This document shows, in pieces, positions 24,618 to 34,264 of a DNA stretch of 37,213 nucleotides (the first letter of the stretch is position 1; the number at the start of each line of letters is the position of its first letter). The notes under the pieces are model-generated. The model did not search any database. It was not told the origin of the DNA and worked only from the letters and a program-made list of their open reading frames with translations. Source of the stretch: Psychroflexus sp. MES1-P1E (GTDB taxonomy: Bacteria > Bacteroidota > Bacteroidia > Flavobacteriales > Flavobacteriaceae); contig NZ_PJBS01000148.1 in the NCBI RefSeq assembly GCF_002836055.1, positions 1-37,213 on the forward strand, read 5' to 3'. The position numbers and the translations under genes are program-made.

Positions 24618-25571
24618 CTAGAATCTCATAAAAGAATACTTTTTAGTAAGCTCTTCTTTAAATTTATATTGGTAGGCTTTTAATTTTGAGTCAGTTTTTA
24701 CAGAGGAATCCATAGGCCGATGAGCCAAAGACTTTTGAAGCTTTTGCACTTTAGCCATGTCCTCATAAATTCCTTCAGAAATAAAACTATGCATAAATTT
24801 TTCCCAGATCATATCAATCGCTACCTCACTAGGATGAATCAAATCTCGTTTATAAAATCGATAATCCCGAAACTCGTCTATCATCAATTCATAAGACGGG
24901 AAATACTGAAGTTTTGAAAATGACATCTCCTCTAAAACACAGTGCAAAGCAGATATTAAATGAGATTTACTTCTTGAATTTTCAAGCATTCCATCCTTAA
25001 TATGTCTTACAGGAGATACCGTAAAAATAATATTAACCTTTGGATTTATCTCCCGAATACAATTAACAAGTTTAGACAAAATTTGATGTAACTCTTCTAC
25101 CGAAATCAATTGCTTTTCGAACTTAGCTTGAGGAACTTTATGGCAATTGGCGACCCGCTGACCAGAAGCTATATGTCTATAAACGAATGATGTCCCCAAA
25201 GTAATAAGGATATGACTAGACTCTACACAAGCTGTTTTAAGTTCTTTTCCTGCTGAATTTAATTCTGCTAAAATTTCAGCCGAAGACGTCCTGTTTAATC
25301 TGGAATGAGCATAAAAAGAATGCCATTTTTGATCCTGCTGAAATACATCATCTACTGAAAAGGAGTCGTTAGACAATGCTTTCTCCAAGACGTTCAATAA
25401 GACCTGCGGATGAAACAAGATACCAAATGGATTTTGAGTGGTTTTGAATTTATAATAAGTCAATTTATCACCGATATGTTCCGCAAAACAAGAGCCTAGA
25501 CTCAACAGTTTTGAGTCGTAATCGATAGGCGATGACGACAACTGTAAAGGAATTTCAGTGGTTAATTTCAT
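24618..25571 (-). CDS. GSCFA domain protein
   Basis: A 317-residue protein with the family's name-giving motif GSCFAEHIGDKL at residues 26-37 and the later conserved segments TLGTSFVYRH, FTVSPVRHIKDG and DLIHPSEVAI. GSCFA proteins are SGNH-hydrolase-like and are common in Bacteroidota; their substrate is unknown to me. The DLIHPS part fits the catalytic Asp-His block of SGNH enzymes. It follows alaS by 13 bp and is very likely co-transcribed with it and with tetR. Confidence 0.9.
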   Translation of the reverse strand: MKLTTEIPLQLSSSPIDYDSKLLSLGSCFAEHIGDKLTYYKFKTTQNPFGILFHPQVLLNVLEKALSNDSFSVDDVFQQDQKWHSFYAHSRLNRTSSAEILAELNSAGKELKTACVESSHILITLGTSFVYRHIASGQRVANCHKVPQAKFEKQLISVEELHQILSKLVNCIREINPKVNIIFTVSPVRHIKDGMLENSRSKSHLISALHCVLEEMSFSKLQYFPSYELMIDEFRDYRFYKRDLIHPSEVAIDMIWEKFMHSFISEGIYEDMAKVQKLQKSLAHRPMDSSVKTDSKLKAYQYKFKEELTKKYSFMRF

Positions 25572-25584
25572 TTTATTTTTTTGA

Positions 25585-28203
25585 TTACTTACCTTCTACA
25601 ATAGTTTTTGCCTCGGCTAAAGCTTGAGGTATACCATCTGGATTTCTACCCCCAGCAGTCGCGAAAAAAGCTTGTCCTCCTCCACCGCCTTGGATGTGCT
25701 TACCTAGAGATTTTATAATTTTTCCAGCATTCCAGGACTTGGACTCCACTAGAGCCTTAGAAATATAGCAAGCTAGTAATGCCTTACCATTCTGCTTTGA
25801 AGCTAGAACGACAAATAAGTCATTGTGTTCTCCACCAAGCTGAAAAGCCAGATCCTTCATGGCATTTGCATCCAAATTGACCTGATGAGCTAAAAATTGA
25901 ATGCCCTTTATGCCTTTCAGTTGAGATTGAACTTCAGTTTTAACTTGCTTTAGTTTCAAGACATTCAACTGTTCAATCTCTTTTTTCAAGCTAGTATTTT
26001 CTTCCTGAAGAGATTCAACTGACTTCAAAACGTCTTGTGGCTTATTCAGAATATATTTTACTTGACTTAAAACCTCTGACTCTTTGGTCAAAAATTCTTT
26101 CGCAGCATCTGAGGTAATAGCCTCTATTCGTCGTATACCCGAGGCTACAGAAGCTTCATTGTTGATGATAAAATGCCACAATTTGGAAGTATTCTCTACA
26201 TGAGTTCCACCACAGAGTTCTTTGGAATTCCCGAATTTCACAAACCTAACGGTGTCACCGTATTTTTCACCAAATAAGGCAATAGCTCCTTTATCGATGG
26301 CTACATCGTAAGGAATAGTGCGTTCTTCTTCAAAGGTTAGATTTTCTTTGATCCTCGCATTCACGAAGTCTTCGATAGCCTGCAATTCTTCTTGAGTAAG
26401 TTTTGAATAATGGGAGAAATCAAATCTTAAATAGCCTGAATGAACCATGGAGCCTTTCTGCTCAACATGAGTTCCTAGAATACTCCGCAAGGCTTGATGT
26501 AGCAAGTGAGTTGCTGTATGGTTAGACGCCGTTCTTTGGCGCTGATTCACATCGACCACCGCCTTAAAGTCCTCTTGAATATTTTTTGGCAAAGACTTGG
26601 TGATATGTATAATCTGATTGTTTTCCTTTTTGGTATCAATCACAAAAACAGTGTCGCCATTAGGTGTTTCCAGGTATCCTTTGTCCCCTACTTGCCCTCC
26701 TCCTTCTGGATAAAATGGAGTTAGGTTAAACACCAACTGGTAGAGTTCCCCCTCTTTTTTGGAGGTTACTTTTCTATATTTAGTGATGCTTACGTCAGCT
26801 TCTGTGTCATCGTATCCAATAAATTCTCCTTGATCATCTGTCTTTAAAACCACCCAATCACTTGAGCTTGTTTGTGCTGCAGCTTTGGATCTCTGCTTTT
26901 GTTTTTGAAGCTGCACTTCGAAGCCTTTTTGATCTAATGCGTAGCCTTTTTCACTTAAGATAAGAGTCGTCAAATCAATTGGAAAACCGAATGTGTCATA
27001 AAGTTCAAAAGCTTTTTGTCCACTTATTATTTTGGAAGAAGACTCATTAACAATACTATCTAGTAACCCTAAGCCTTGTTCTAAGGTTTTTAAAAATGAC
27101 TTTTCTTCCTCGTGAATCACATTTTCACAAAGGTTTTTTTGAGAAATAAGCTCAGGGAAAACGTCTCCCATTTGCTTAGACAATACCTCTACAAGTTTAT
27201 AAATAAATGGAGTTTGGATATTTAAAAAGGTAAAGCCATAACGAATAGCTCTTCTCAAAATCCGACGAATCACATAGCCAGCTCCGGTGTTGCTAGGAAG
27301 TTGACCATCGGCAATGGCGAAAGCGACCGCACGAATGTGATCAGAAATCACTCGTATTGCAATGTCTATATCCTCGGTTTTCCCATAGGTAGTTCCTGTA
27401 ATAGTTTCTATTTCTCGAATGAGCGGAGTAAAAACATCGGTATCATAATTGGAAGTCTTCCCTTGCATCACCATACATAAACGCTCAAAGCCCATTCCTG
27501 TATCAATATGCTTGGCAGGAAGAGATTCCAAACTCCCGTCAGCTTTACGATTATACTGTATAAATACCAAATTCCAAATTTCCACAACTTGCGGATGATC
27601 TCTATTCACGAGGTCTTTTCCTGGAATTTTTGCCTTTTCCTCAGTAGATCTTAAGTCGACATGAATTTCTGACGCGGGTCCACAAGGCCCTTGATCCCCC
27701 ATTTCCCAAAAATTATCCTTTTTATCTCCTAATAAAATCTTATCCTCTTTCACTAAAGCCTTCCATAAATCATAAGCTTCAGAATCCCTCTGGAGACCAT
27801 CAGCTTTATCCCCCTCGAAGATAGTTACGTACAAGTTATCTTTAGAAATCTCTAAGACGTCTGTTAAAAATTCCCAAGCCCAATCGATAGCTTCTTTTTT
27901 GAAATAATCTCCAAAACTCCAGTTGCCAAGCATTTCGAACATGGTATGGTGGTAAGTGTCTTTTCCCACTTCTTCAAGATCGTTATGCTTACCGCTGACT
28001 CTCAAACATTTTTGAGTGTCTGTCACCCTAGTTTGGTTAGGTACAGAGTTTCCTAGAAAATAAGGCTTAAATTGGTTCATTCCCGCATTTATAAACATAA
28101 GCGTGGGATCATCTTTAAGAACAATAGGGGCAGAATTCACTATGGCGTGAGATTTGCTCTTAAAAAATTCTAAAAACTGACGACGAAGAAGGGTTGATTT
28201 CAT
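25585..28203 (-). CDS. alaS: Alanyl-tRNA synthetase
   Basis: Full-length enzyme of 872 residues that charges tRNA-Ala. The catalytic domain starts with [20 protein letters not shown] and continues through [19 protein letters not shown]. The editing domain has the zinc ligands H562 and H566 (HTATHLLHQ) and C664 and H668 ([10 protein letters not shown]). The C-terminal DHHA1-like domain has [14 protein letters not shown]. It begins the alaS-GSCFA-tetR group, with a divergent M23 peptidase gene 108 bp away. Confidence 0.97.
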   Translation of the reverse strand: MKSTLLRRQFLEFFKSKSHAIVNSAPIVLKDDPTLMFINAGMNQFKPYFLGNSVPNQTRVTDTQKCLRVSGKHNDLEEVGKDTYHHTMFEMLGNWSFGDYFKKEAIDWAWEFLTDVLEISKDNLYVTIFEGDKADGLQRDSEAYDLWKALVKEDKILLGDKKDNFWEMGDQGPCGPASEIHVDLRSTEEKAKIPGKDLVNRDHPQVVEIWNLVFIQYNRKADGSLESLPAKHIDTGMGFERLCMVMQGKTSNYDTDVFTPLIREIETITGTTYGKTEDIDIAIRVISDHIRAVAFAIADGQLPSNTGAGYVIRRILRRAIRYGFTFLNIQTPFIYKLVEVLSKQMGDVFPELISQKNLCENVIHEEEKSFLKTLEQGLGLLDSIVNESSSKIISGQKAFELYDTFGFPIDLTTLILSEKGYALDQKGFEVQLQKQKQRSKAAAQTSSSDWVVLKTDDQGEFIGYDDTEADVSITKYRKVTSKKEGELYQLVFNLTPFYPEGGGQVGDKGYLETPNGDTVFVIDTKKENNQIIHITKSLPKNIQEDFKAVVDVNQRQRTASNHTATHLLHQALRSILGTHVEQKGSMVHSGYLRFDFSHYSKLTQEELQAIEDFVNARIKENLTFEEERTIPYDVAIDKGAIALFGEKYGDTVRFVKFGNSKELCGGTHVENTSKLWHFIINNEASVASGIRRIEAITSDAAKEFLTKESEVLSQVKYILNKPQDVLKSVESLQEENTSLKKEIEQLNVLKLKQVKTEVQSQLKGIKGIQFLAHQVNLDANAMKDLAFQLGGEHNDLFVVLASKQNGKALLACYISKALVESKSWNAGKIIKSLGKHIQGGGGGQAFFATAGGRNPDGIPQALAEAKTIVEGK

Positions 28204-28245
28204 AAAGTCTCTGATGAATAAATTTAAAATGTTTTAATTTTAGGC

Positions 28246-28253
28246 TATATTTG
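28246..28253 (+). promoter_or_regulatory. Possible -7 box for the M23 peptidase gene
   Basis: TATATTTG matches the Bacteroidota -7 form TAnnTTTG, 58 bp before the ATG. No convincing TTG is seen at the expected -33 distance, so this is tentative. Confidence 0.35.
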
Positions 28254-28288
28254 TAGGTTAAAGACTAGTGTTTTGTAACCTATTTGCG

Positions 28289-28296
28289 CAAAAATA
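28289..28296 (-). promoter_or_regulatory. Possible -7 box for alaS
   Basis: On the minus strand TATTTTTG fits TAnnTTTG, 85 bp before the alaS start. The upstream -33 element is not clear. Confidence 0.35.
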
Positions 28297-28311
28297 CTAT
28301 AAAATAAAAGA

Positions 28312-29286
28312 ATGAGTCAGGTAAAATATTACTACGACAGCGATACGCTATCCTACAGGAAAATTGAACCTAAAAAGGGTAAAAAGTTTGCGTTAGCTGT
28401 TTTATTTTTATTAGGAATTATTGCAACAAGTTTCATACTAGCTCTAGTCTACATTAATATCCCAAGTTTAGAAACCCCAAAAGAGAAAGCTTACAAAAGA
28501 GAAGTTGAAAATATGAAATTTCAATATGAGCTTTTAAATAAACGTATGGATGATGTTGTAAGTGTTTTGAAAAATGTAGAAGAGCGAGATAATAATATTT
28601 ACAGAGTCTATTTTGAAGCTAACCCCATTAGTGTAGAACAACGAAAGTCGGGTTTTGGTGGAATTAACCGGTATAAAGATTTAGAAGGTTATGAAAATTC
28701 TGAAATCATTGTTGAAGCTACAGAAGGCCTTGATAAGCTTTCAAAAAGGCTGATAATACAGTCAAAATCTCTAGATGAAATTGCAGCTTTAGCGAAGAAC
28801 AAAGAAGCCCTTTTGGCATCTATACCAGCGATACAACCTGTAAAAAACGATGATTTAAAGAGAATGGCTTCTGGTTATGGTATGCGTATGCATCCTATTC
28901 TAAAATACAGAAAGATGCATAATGGCATGGATTTTTCTGCACCTTCTAAAACTGAAATATTTGCTACAGGTAATGCTACCGTAAAAAAAGCTAAGCGGAC
29001 TAGTGGTTTTGGAAATCTCATCGTATTGGATCATGGGTTTGGTTATGAAACTTATTATGCTCACCTAAGTAAATTTAACGTTAAACACGGACAAAAAGTG
29101 AAGCGTGGCGAAATTATAGGTTATGTTGGAAACTCAGGACTTTCTACAGCACCGCATTTACATTATGAAGTTCATAAAAACGGCAAAGTAGTCAACCCTA
29201 TCAATTTTTACCATGGCGATTTAACAGCAGAAGAATACGATATTATGTTGAATCAATCGACTTTAGAAAATCAATCTTTAGACTGA
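28312..29286 (+). CDS. M23-family peptidoglycan endopeptidase, membrane-anchored
   Basis: A 324-residue protein with a cytoplasmic N-terminus, one membrane helix at about residues 25-48 (FALAVLFLLGIIATSFILAL), a coiled-coil-like stretch (60-105), and a LytM/M23 zinc peptidase domain at about 185-300. Metal ligands are H203 and D207 (HNGMD) and H284, with H282 in HLHYEVH. Enzymes of this form cut or regulate peptidoglycan crosslinks in the periplasm during growth and division. Its stop overlaps the start of the MerR gene by one base (TGATG), so translation of the two is coupled. Confidence 0.93.
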   Translation: MSQVKYYYDSDTLSYRKIEPKKGKKFALAVLFLLGIIATSFILALVYINIPSLETPKEKAYKREVENMKFQYELLNKRMDDVVSVLKNVEERDNNIYRVYFEANPISVEQRKSGFGGINRYKDLEGYENSEIIVEATEGLDKLSKRLIIQSKSLDEIAALAKNKEALLASIPAIQPVKNDDLKRMASGYGMRMHPILKYRKMHNGMDFSAPSKTEIFATGNATVKKAKRTSGFGNLIVLDHGFGYETYYAHLSKFNVKHGQKVKRGEIIGYVGNSGLSTAPHLHYEVHKNGKVVNPINFYHGDLTAEEYDIMLNQSTLENQSLD

Positions 29287-29615
29287 TGAAACACAACTTA
29301 GCAGACAAACTCTATTATACAATTGGAGAAGTTGCTAAAGCATTTGATGTGAACTCTTCACTAATTCGATTCTGGGAAAAAGAATTTGATGAGATTCAGC
29401 CCAAAAAGAATGCTAAAGGCAATCGTAAATTCACCCGACAAGATGTAAAAACTATAGATCTTATTTATCATCTGGTAAAAGAACGCGGGTTTACACTAGA
29501 AGGTGCTAAGACTCACTTACGAGAAGATAAAAAAGAAACGCTTTCAAAATTTGAATTGATCAGCAAATTGAAAGCTATTAGATATGAACTTATGTCTATC
29601 AAAAATCAGCTTTAA
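29286..29615 (+). CDS. MerR-family transcriptional regulator
   Basis: A 109-residue protein with the winged-helix MerR domain at the N-terminus: YTIGEVAKAFDVNSSLIRFW and RKFTRQDVKTIDLIYHLV. There is no metal-binding cysteine set, so it is not a metal sensor of the classic type. The short C-terminal helix should allow dimerisation. Its gene overlaps the M23 peptidase stop codon by one base, a pairing common in Bacteroidota. Its target is unknown. Confidence 0.92.
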   Translation: MKHNLADKLYYTIGEVAKAFDVNSSLIRFWEKEFDEIQPKKNAKGNRKFTRQDVKTIDLIYHLVKERGFTLEGAKTHLREDKKETLSKFELISKLKAIRYELMSIKNQL

Positions 29616-29626
29616 AATTAAAAACT

Positions 29627-30230
29627 ATGAAAAAGTGGTTAATCCCCTTTATTGTTATTCTTGTTGTAGGATTCGGTTTCTACAGCTGAACCAAAGGATT
29701 TAATAATACAGCTGTAACGTTCCAAGAAGACGCAAAAACATCCACCCTGGAATAATATAGAAAGTGCTTATCAACGACGTAATGGCCTCATCGGTCATCT
29801 GGTAAAAACCGTGCAAGGTGCTGCCGATTTCGAGAGAGACACGTTAACAGAAGTTATAAAAGCTAGAGCCAAGGCTACTTCTGTAAATATCAACGCTGAT
29901 AATCTTACCTAAGAAAACATTAAGCAATATGAGCAAGATCAAGGTGGACTAAATTCTGCTTTATCTAGGCTTTTGGTGAGCGTTGAACGCTATCCAGATT
30001 TGAAATCCAACCAAAATTTTATGAATTTGCAGACCCAGTTGGAAGGCACTGAAAACAGAATTAATGTCGAGAGAAATCGCTTCAATGGTTCTGTAGGCAC
30101 CTACAATAAACACATTAAGGTATTCCCAAATTCAATCTTTGCTGGATGGTTCAATTTTGAAGACATGTCTAGATATTCAGCCGATGAAGGCTCCGAGAAT
30201 GCCAAAGAAGTTGAATTTGATTTTGAATAA
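29627..30230 (+). pseudogene. lemA: LemA family protein, broken by two stops and a frameshift
   Basis: Begins MKKWLIPFIVILVVGFGFYS, then TGA at 29687-29689 where relatives have Trp, TKGFNNTAVTFQEDAKTST, a shift caused by one extra C near 29744-29748, then NNIESAYQRRNGLIGHLVK to NINADNLT, TAA at 29910-29912, and an undamaged end (NRFNGSVGTYNKHIKVFPNS, FNFEDMSRYSADEGSE). All parts of a typical 195-residue LemA protein (membrane helix plus coiled helices) are present, so the damage is recent. The start is 11 bp after the MerR stop, in the same operon-like run. Confidence 0.85.
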
Positions 30231-30241
30231 ATATTAGTATT

Positions 30242-30679
30242 ATGACAAAAGTATCTGAATTTATTACTCCAACCGATGAGCAAGACATTATAGAGGCGAT
30301 AAAAAAAGCCGAATGAAATACGTCTGGAGAGATTAGAATTCACGTAGAAGTAAAATGTCCAAAAGACAGATTTGAAAGGGCTTTAGAGGTTTTTCAAGAA
30401 CTCAATTTACATAAAACTGAACTCTCCAATGGTGTTTTAATCTACGTTGCTGTAGAGGATCATCAACTCGTAATCCTCGGAGATAAAGGAATAAACGAGG
30501 TAGTACCAAAAGGGTTTTGGGAAAGCACAAGAGACGAAATCTTAAGCGAATTCAAACAGAATGAATATAAAACAGGCTTAGTGAAAGGAATTCATGAAGC
30601 TGGCGAACAACTAAAGCAACATTTCCCTTACCAATCTGACGATATTAACAAACTCGACAATGACATTTCTAAAGGTTAA
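30242..30679 (+). pseudogene. TPM-domain protein with one early nonsense codon
   Basis: Reads MTKVSEFITPTDEQDIIEAI KKAE, then TGA at 30314-30316, then NTSGEIRIHVEVKCPKDRFE through KQHFPYQSDDINKLDNDISK and a normal stop. Relatives carry Lys or a similar residue at the stop position (AEKNTSGEIR). The remaining 121 codons are undamaged. TPM domains (TPM_phosphatase) are linked with membrane and photosystem protein repair in plants; the bacterial role is unclear. It lies between lemA and a second, intact TPM gene, the usual lemA-TPM-TPM order of flavobacteria. Confidence 0.85.
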
Positions 30680-30682
30680 TTT

Positions 30683-31483
30683 ATGAAGTTATCACGCACA
30701 CTTTTAACACTCTCTACCTTATTCCTTAGTTTTTTAAGTTTTGAAGGTTATTCTCAAATTGAAATTCCACAAAAACCTTCTAAAGAAATGGCTGTTTATG
30801 ACAATGCCAAATTCTTTAAGGATAATGAAGTGAAACAACTTAGGCAGAAGTTAGAAACTTATGCAGATACAACCTCTACTCAGATTATAGTGGCAACCAT
30901 AAATACATTAAATGGAGAATATATAGGAACGTATGCTGCTGAGTGGGCCCAAAAATGGGGTGTCGGTCAAAAAGAAGAAGATAACGGACTTCTGATTTTG
31001 ATATCCAAAGCAGATAGTAAAATCTGGATCACAACGGGTTATGGTTTAGAGGAATACCTGACTGATGCGACGACAAAAACAATTATAGAAAACATAATAC
31101 TCCCTGAGTTTAGAAAAGCTAACTATTATGAAGGTATAGACAAAGGTACCAACGCAATTTTCGAAGTTCTTGCTGGAAATTTTGAGGGCTCTAAAGTTCA
31201 AAAATCGTCTAAAGACAAGTCATGGCCTTTTGCTATATTACCTGTTATCATTTTTATTGTCATTCTTATCATTGCAAAGAGAAGAAAAAAAGGTGGGGGG
31301 CCAGGAAAAGGAAATAGAAACTCTTCACCAAATTTATTAGACATTCTTATCCTCAGTAGTTTAGGAAGCAGCATGGGAGGTGGCTTTGGCGGAGGATCCT
31401 CTGGAGGTTTTGGCGGCGGCGGTTTCGGCGGCGGCTTTGGCGGAGGTGGTTTCGGTGGAGGTGGTGCTGGTGGAAGCTGGTAA
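30683..31483 (+). CDS. TPM-domain membrane protein with glycine-rich tail
   Basis: A 266-residue protein. Residues 1-25 are a signal peptide ending around YSQ, 35-160 are a TPM domain (VYDNAKFFKDNEVKQLRQKL, GVGQKEEDNGLLILI, ITTGYGLEEYLTDATTK), 177-197 are a membrane helix (WPFAILPVIIFIVILIIA), and the last 35 residues are almost only glycine with phenylalanine and serine. Bacterial relatives are often called YgcG-like. It begins 4 bp after the preceding TPM pseudogene and ends before a strong terminator. Its neighbour LemA is often encoded with it; both may act in the cell envelope. Confidence 0.92.
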   Translation: MKLSRTLLTLSTLFLSFLSFEGYSQIEIPQKPSKEMAVYDNAKFFKDNEVKQLRQKLETYADTTSTQIIVATINTLNGEYIGTYAAEWAQKWGVGQKEEDNGLLILISKADSKIWITTGYGLEEYLTDATTKTIIENIILPEFRKANYYEGIDKGTNAIFEVLAGNFEGSKVQKSSKDKSWPFAILPVIIFIVILIIAKRRKKGGGPGKGNRNSSPNLLDILILSSLGSSMGGGFGGGSSGGFGGGGFGGGFGGGGFGGGGAGGSW

Positions 31484-31506
31484 TCTTTAACCATTCATAT
31501 CTCAAT

Positions 31507-31546
31507 AAAAAACCCTTTTAAAACGTATGTTTTAAAAGGGTTTTTT
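31507..31546. terminator. Bidirectional intrinsic terminator between the TPM gene and der
   Basis: A perfect 18-bp stem: AAAAAACCCTTTTAAAAC pairs with GTTTTAAAAGGGTTTTTT around a 4-nt GTAT loop. A-rich and T-rich ends serve both strands, so it should stop transcription from both converging genes. Confidence 0.92.
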
Positions 31547-31572
31547 ATTTTGGTCGTTAAATTTAAAAAAAA

Positions 31573-32877
31573 TTATTTTTTCCTCATATAAATAGAAACA
31601 GGAACACCGTTAAAATTAAATTCCTGTCTTAGTTTATTTTCAATAAAACGTTTATAGGAATCTTTCACATACTGAGGAAGATTACAGAAAAACGCAAATT
31701 GAGGTTGGGGAGTCGGCAATTGAGTGATGTATTTAATCTTTACATACTTACCTTTAAGTGCTGGCGGAGGATTTTCTGCTATAATAGGAAGTAAAATATC
31801 ATTCAACACCCGAGTTTTAATTTTTGTACTTCGGTTTTTATAAACCTCTACAGCTGTTTCTATAGCTTTATAAATTCTTTGCTTGTTCAATACCGATATA
31901 AAAACAATAGGCACATCAACAAATGGAGAAATTTCTTTTCTGACCTTAGCTTCAAAATCTTTCATGGTGTTGGTCTCTTTTTCTACCAAATCCCATTTAT
32001 TGACAAGGATAACTATGCCCTTTCTGTTTTTTTCTGCTAACCAAAAAATACTTTGTACTTGGCTATCGAAACCTCGTGAAGCATCCATAACAATTAAACA
32101 AACATCTGAATTTTCTATAGCTCTCACACTTCGCATGACAGAATAGAACTCAAGATCTTCTTTAACTTTAGCTTTTCTTCGAATTCCTGCAGTGTCTACA
32201 AGCTTAAAGTCAAACCCAAACCGAGTGTAACGTGTATCTATAGAATCTCTAGTAGTTCCAGGAATATCGGTAACGATATACCGGTCTTCACCAATAAGAG
32301 CATTGATAAAAGAAGATTTTCCTGCATTAGGTCTACCGACTACTGCAAATTTTGGTAGGTCTTCTTCCTCCTCTAGCTCGCGTTCTGGCAACTTCTCTAC
32401 TAAAGCATCTAGAAGTTCACCTGTACCACTACCACTGGTTGCTGAAATAGAATAATACTCTCCTAAACCTAAATTGTAAAACTCAAGAGCATCTGTTCTG
32501 TTTTTGTTTGAATCTACCTTATTCACACACAACACAACGGGTTTATTAATTCGGCGCAGAAGTTTTGAAACATCTTGATCCATGGGGGTTATTCCAGTAA
32601 TCACATCGACTACAAAAATAATCACATCTGCTTCATCTATAGCAAGCTCAACTTGTTTGTCAATTTCCTTTTCAAAAACATCATCACTTCCTATGACATA
32701 TCCACCGGTATCTATTAAAGTAAATTCACGCCCATTCCAATCCGATTTACCATAGTGCCTATCTCGTGTTACTCCACTCGCAGAGTCCACAATGGCTTCT
32801 CTACGTTTTATCATTCGATTAAAAAGGGTAGATTTTCCTACGTTTGGTCGACCTACAACGGCTACAATACTATTCAT
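31573..32877 (-). CDS. der: Der (EngA) double GTPase, ribosome assembly
   Basis: Two GTPase domains in tandem followed by a KH-like domain, 434 residues. G1 motifs are GRPNVGKST near the N-terminus and GRPNAGKSS near residue 180, with NKVDSN and NKWDLVE as G4 motifs. Der takes part in assembly of the 50S subunit and is essential. The start is set at the ATG of MNSIVAVVGRPN, 8 codons inside the longest open frame: the earlier TTG (32901) would fall inside the -7 box of the promoter upstream. A strong terminator follows the stop codon. Confidence 0.96.
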   Translation of the reverse strand: MNSIVAVVGRPNVGKSTLFNRMIKRREAIVDSASGVTRDRHYGKSDWNGREFTLIDTGGYVIGSDDVFEKEIDKQVELAIDEADVIIFVVDVITGITPMDQDVSKLLRRINKPVVLCVNKVDSNKNRTDALEFYNLGLGEYYSISATSGSGTGELLDALVEKLPERELEEEEDLPKFAVVGRPNAGKSSFINALIGEDRYIVTDIPGTTRDSIDTRYTRFGFDFKLVDTAGIRRKAKVKEDLEFYSVMRSVRAIENSDVCLIVMDASRGFDSQVQSIFWLAEKNRKGIVILVNKWDLVEKETNTMKDFEAKVRKEISPFVDVPIVFISVLNKQRIYKAIETAVEVYKNRSTKIKTRVLNDILLPIIAENPPPALKGKYVKIKYITQLPTPQPQFAFFCNLPQYVKDSYKRFIENKLRQEFNFNGVPVSIYMRKK

Positions 32878-32898
32878 TTCTGTAATTTTAATAATTTG

Positions 32899-32930
32899 CA
32901 AAGATACAATATATTGTCTAGCTATTTCAA
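32899..32930 (-). promoter_or_regulatory. der promoter
   Basis: On the minus strand a TTG (32930-32928), a 21-base spacer and TATCTTTG (32906-32899) match the Bacteroidota -33/-7 form. It lies 22 bp before the ATG of der and supports that start. Confidence 0.6.
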
Positions 32931-32940
32931 TAAGAATTAA

Positions 32941-33316
32941 AATGGTTTATAGATTATAATTTCTCATAAAAAACAGTTTAAAAGGTAAAGTAAAAAACCT
33001 TTATTTTTATATTCAAAACGAAGATTTGTTTCAGGTGTAGAAAAATTGCAGTTATACTTCTGGATTTTGAATTTGTAATTTCGTAGTACACCCTTGAAAA
33101 GGCTTTCATAAACTAAAGTTACTTCAGAAAAGGATTATACTAAAGTCAGCGTATGAACTTAAAAATACCTGTATGGGTTTTAAGCCGGTTGTAACTTTGA
33201 TTTTAAGATGTCTAAAAGAAGAAAAATCACTAAAAAAAACTCATTTTAGAGCTGCCAATACCCAAAAAATACAAAGCCAAAATAAACTCGGAATGGAAAG
33301 TATTTAGGTAAAGTAG
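32941..33316. other. Gap between der and era without a recognisable gene
   Basis: About 375 bp of AT-rich DNA with no frame that resembles a known protein. I see no tRNA, small RNA hairpin of note or element copy in it; it probably holds the end of the era transcript. Confidence 0.5.
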
Positions 33317-34213
33317 CTAGTCTTGGTTATATCCGAAGCGCTTAAGTTGCTTACCATCGTTTCTCCAATTCTTATTTACTTTCACATAAGTTTCCAGATG
33401 AATTTTTTTATCAAAAAACTTCTCTAAATCTTTTCTAGACTCGGTTCCAACACGCTTTATAGCAGAGCCTTTGTGACCTAGAATAATAGCCTTCTGAGAT
33501 TCGCGCTCTACCATAATAACGCTACGGATGTGAATAATAGATTCGCTTTCTTCAAAACTTTCTGTTTCCACCTCTACGCTATATGGAATTTCTTTTTTAT
33601 AATGAATCAGGATTTTTTCTCGAATTTTCTCGTTGACAAAAAATCGTTCTGGTTTATCTGTTAATTGATCTTTGGGATAAAAAGCAGGGGACTCTGGTAA
33701 CAGTTCTAAAATACGATTAAAAACTTCGGTGACTCCAAAGTTTTCTAGGGCCGATATAGCAAAGATCTCAGCATTTGGTAATTGCTCTTGCCAATGCTTT
33801 TGTTGAGATAACAATAGCTCCTCATTCCCTTTATCTATTTTATTAAGAAGTAACAAAACTGGCATTTCAGCATGCTGAAGTTTTGTAAAAAACGACTCGT
33901 CCTTAAGTGCTTTTTCACCAATCTCCACTAAATACAAAAGCACATCTGCATCTTGAAAGGCCGATTTCACAAAATCCATCATAGAATTTTGTAAACCATA
34001 CGCAGGCTTTATAATTCCAGGAGTATCACTTAATACCATCTGAAAATCCTCCCCATTAACAATTCCAAGAATTCTATGACGAGTGGTTTGGGCTTTGCTC
34101 GTAATAATAGAAAGCTTCTCCCCTACAAAGGCATTCATCAAGGTGGATTTCCCTACGTTTGGATTTCCAATGATATTTACAAATCCGGCTTTATGTGTTT
34201 TTGCTTCGATAAT
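33317..34213 (-). CDS. era: Era GTPase, with a non-standard start codon
   Basis: Ribosome-associated GTPase for 30S maturation, essential in most bacteria. The N-terminal GTPase has IIGNPNVGKST (G1), DTPGI (G3) and LLNKIDKG (G4); the C-terminal KH domain has VERESQKAIILGHKGSAIKR. No ATG, GTG or TTG stands in the frame before the P-loop: between the in-frame TAA upstream and G1 the codons include ATT, ATT, ATC, GAA, GCA, AAA, ACA, CAT, AAA, GCC, GGA. The expected protein starts near THKAGFVNIIG. The most likely start is therefore ATT (34213-34211 or 34216-34214) or ATC (34210). The first standard starts, TTG 34141 and ATG 34138, would delete the P-loop. Confidence 0.9.
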   Translation of the reverse strand: MIEAKTHKAGFVNIIGNPNVGKSTLMNAFVGEKLSIITSKAQTTRHRILGIVNGEDFQMVLSDTPGIIKPAYGLQNSMMDFVKSAFQDADVLLYLVEIGEKALKDESFFTKLQHAEMPVLLLLNKIDKGNEELLLSQQKHWQEQLPNAEIFAISALENFGVTEVFNRILELLPESPAFYPKDQLTDKPERFFVNEKIREKILIHYKKEIPYSVEVETESFEESESIIHIRSVIMVERESQKAIILGHKGSAIKRVGTESRKDLEKFFDKKIHLETYVKVNKNWRNDGKQLKRFGYNQD

Positions 34214-34231
34214 AATTAAATTTATTTTTTA

Positions 34232-34239
34232 CAAAAATA
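34232..34239 (-). promoter_or_regulatory. Likely -7 box of era
   Basis: On the minus strand TATTTTTG fits TAnnTTTG. Its position puts the transcript start only 10 to 20 bases before the proposed ATT start, which leaves no room for an upstream ATG. A -33 partner is not clear; the inverted-repeat element at 34265 begins 25 bp further upstream. Confidence 0.4.
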
Positions 34240-34264
34240 GACAATTAGTAACAACTCATCGCTA

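Noticed and set aside
29687-30316. TGA read as tryptophan (alternative genetic code)
   Set aside because: One TGA in lemA stands at a Trp position, but the TGA in the TPM gene stands where relatives have Lys, and TAA and TAG stops and frameshifts also occur. Intact genes use TGG and normal TGA stops.
31198-31494. A 98-codon proline-rich open frame on the minus strand
   Set aside because: It is the complement of the glycine-rich tail of the TPM protein; the proline repeats follow from that composition.
32878-32901. Longer der start at TTG 32901
   Set aside because: It falls within the predicted -7 box, and Der proteins normally begin close to the first P-loop.
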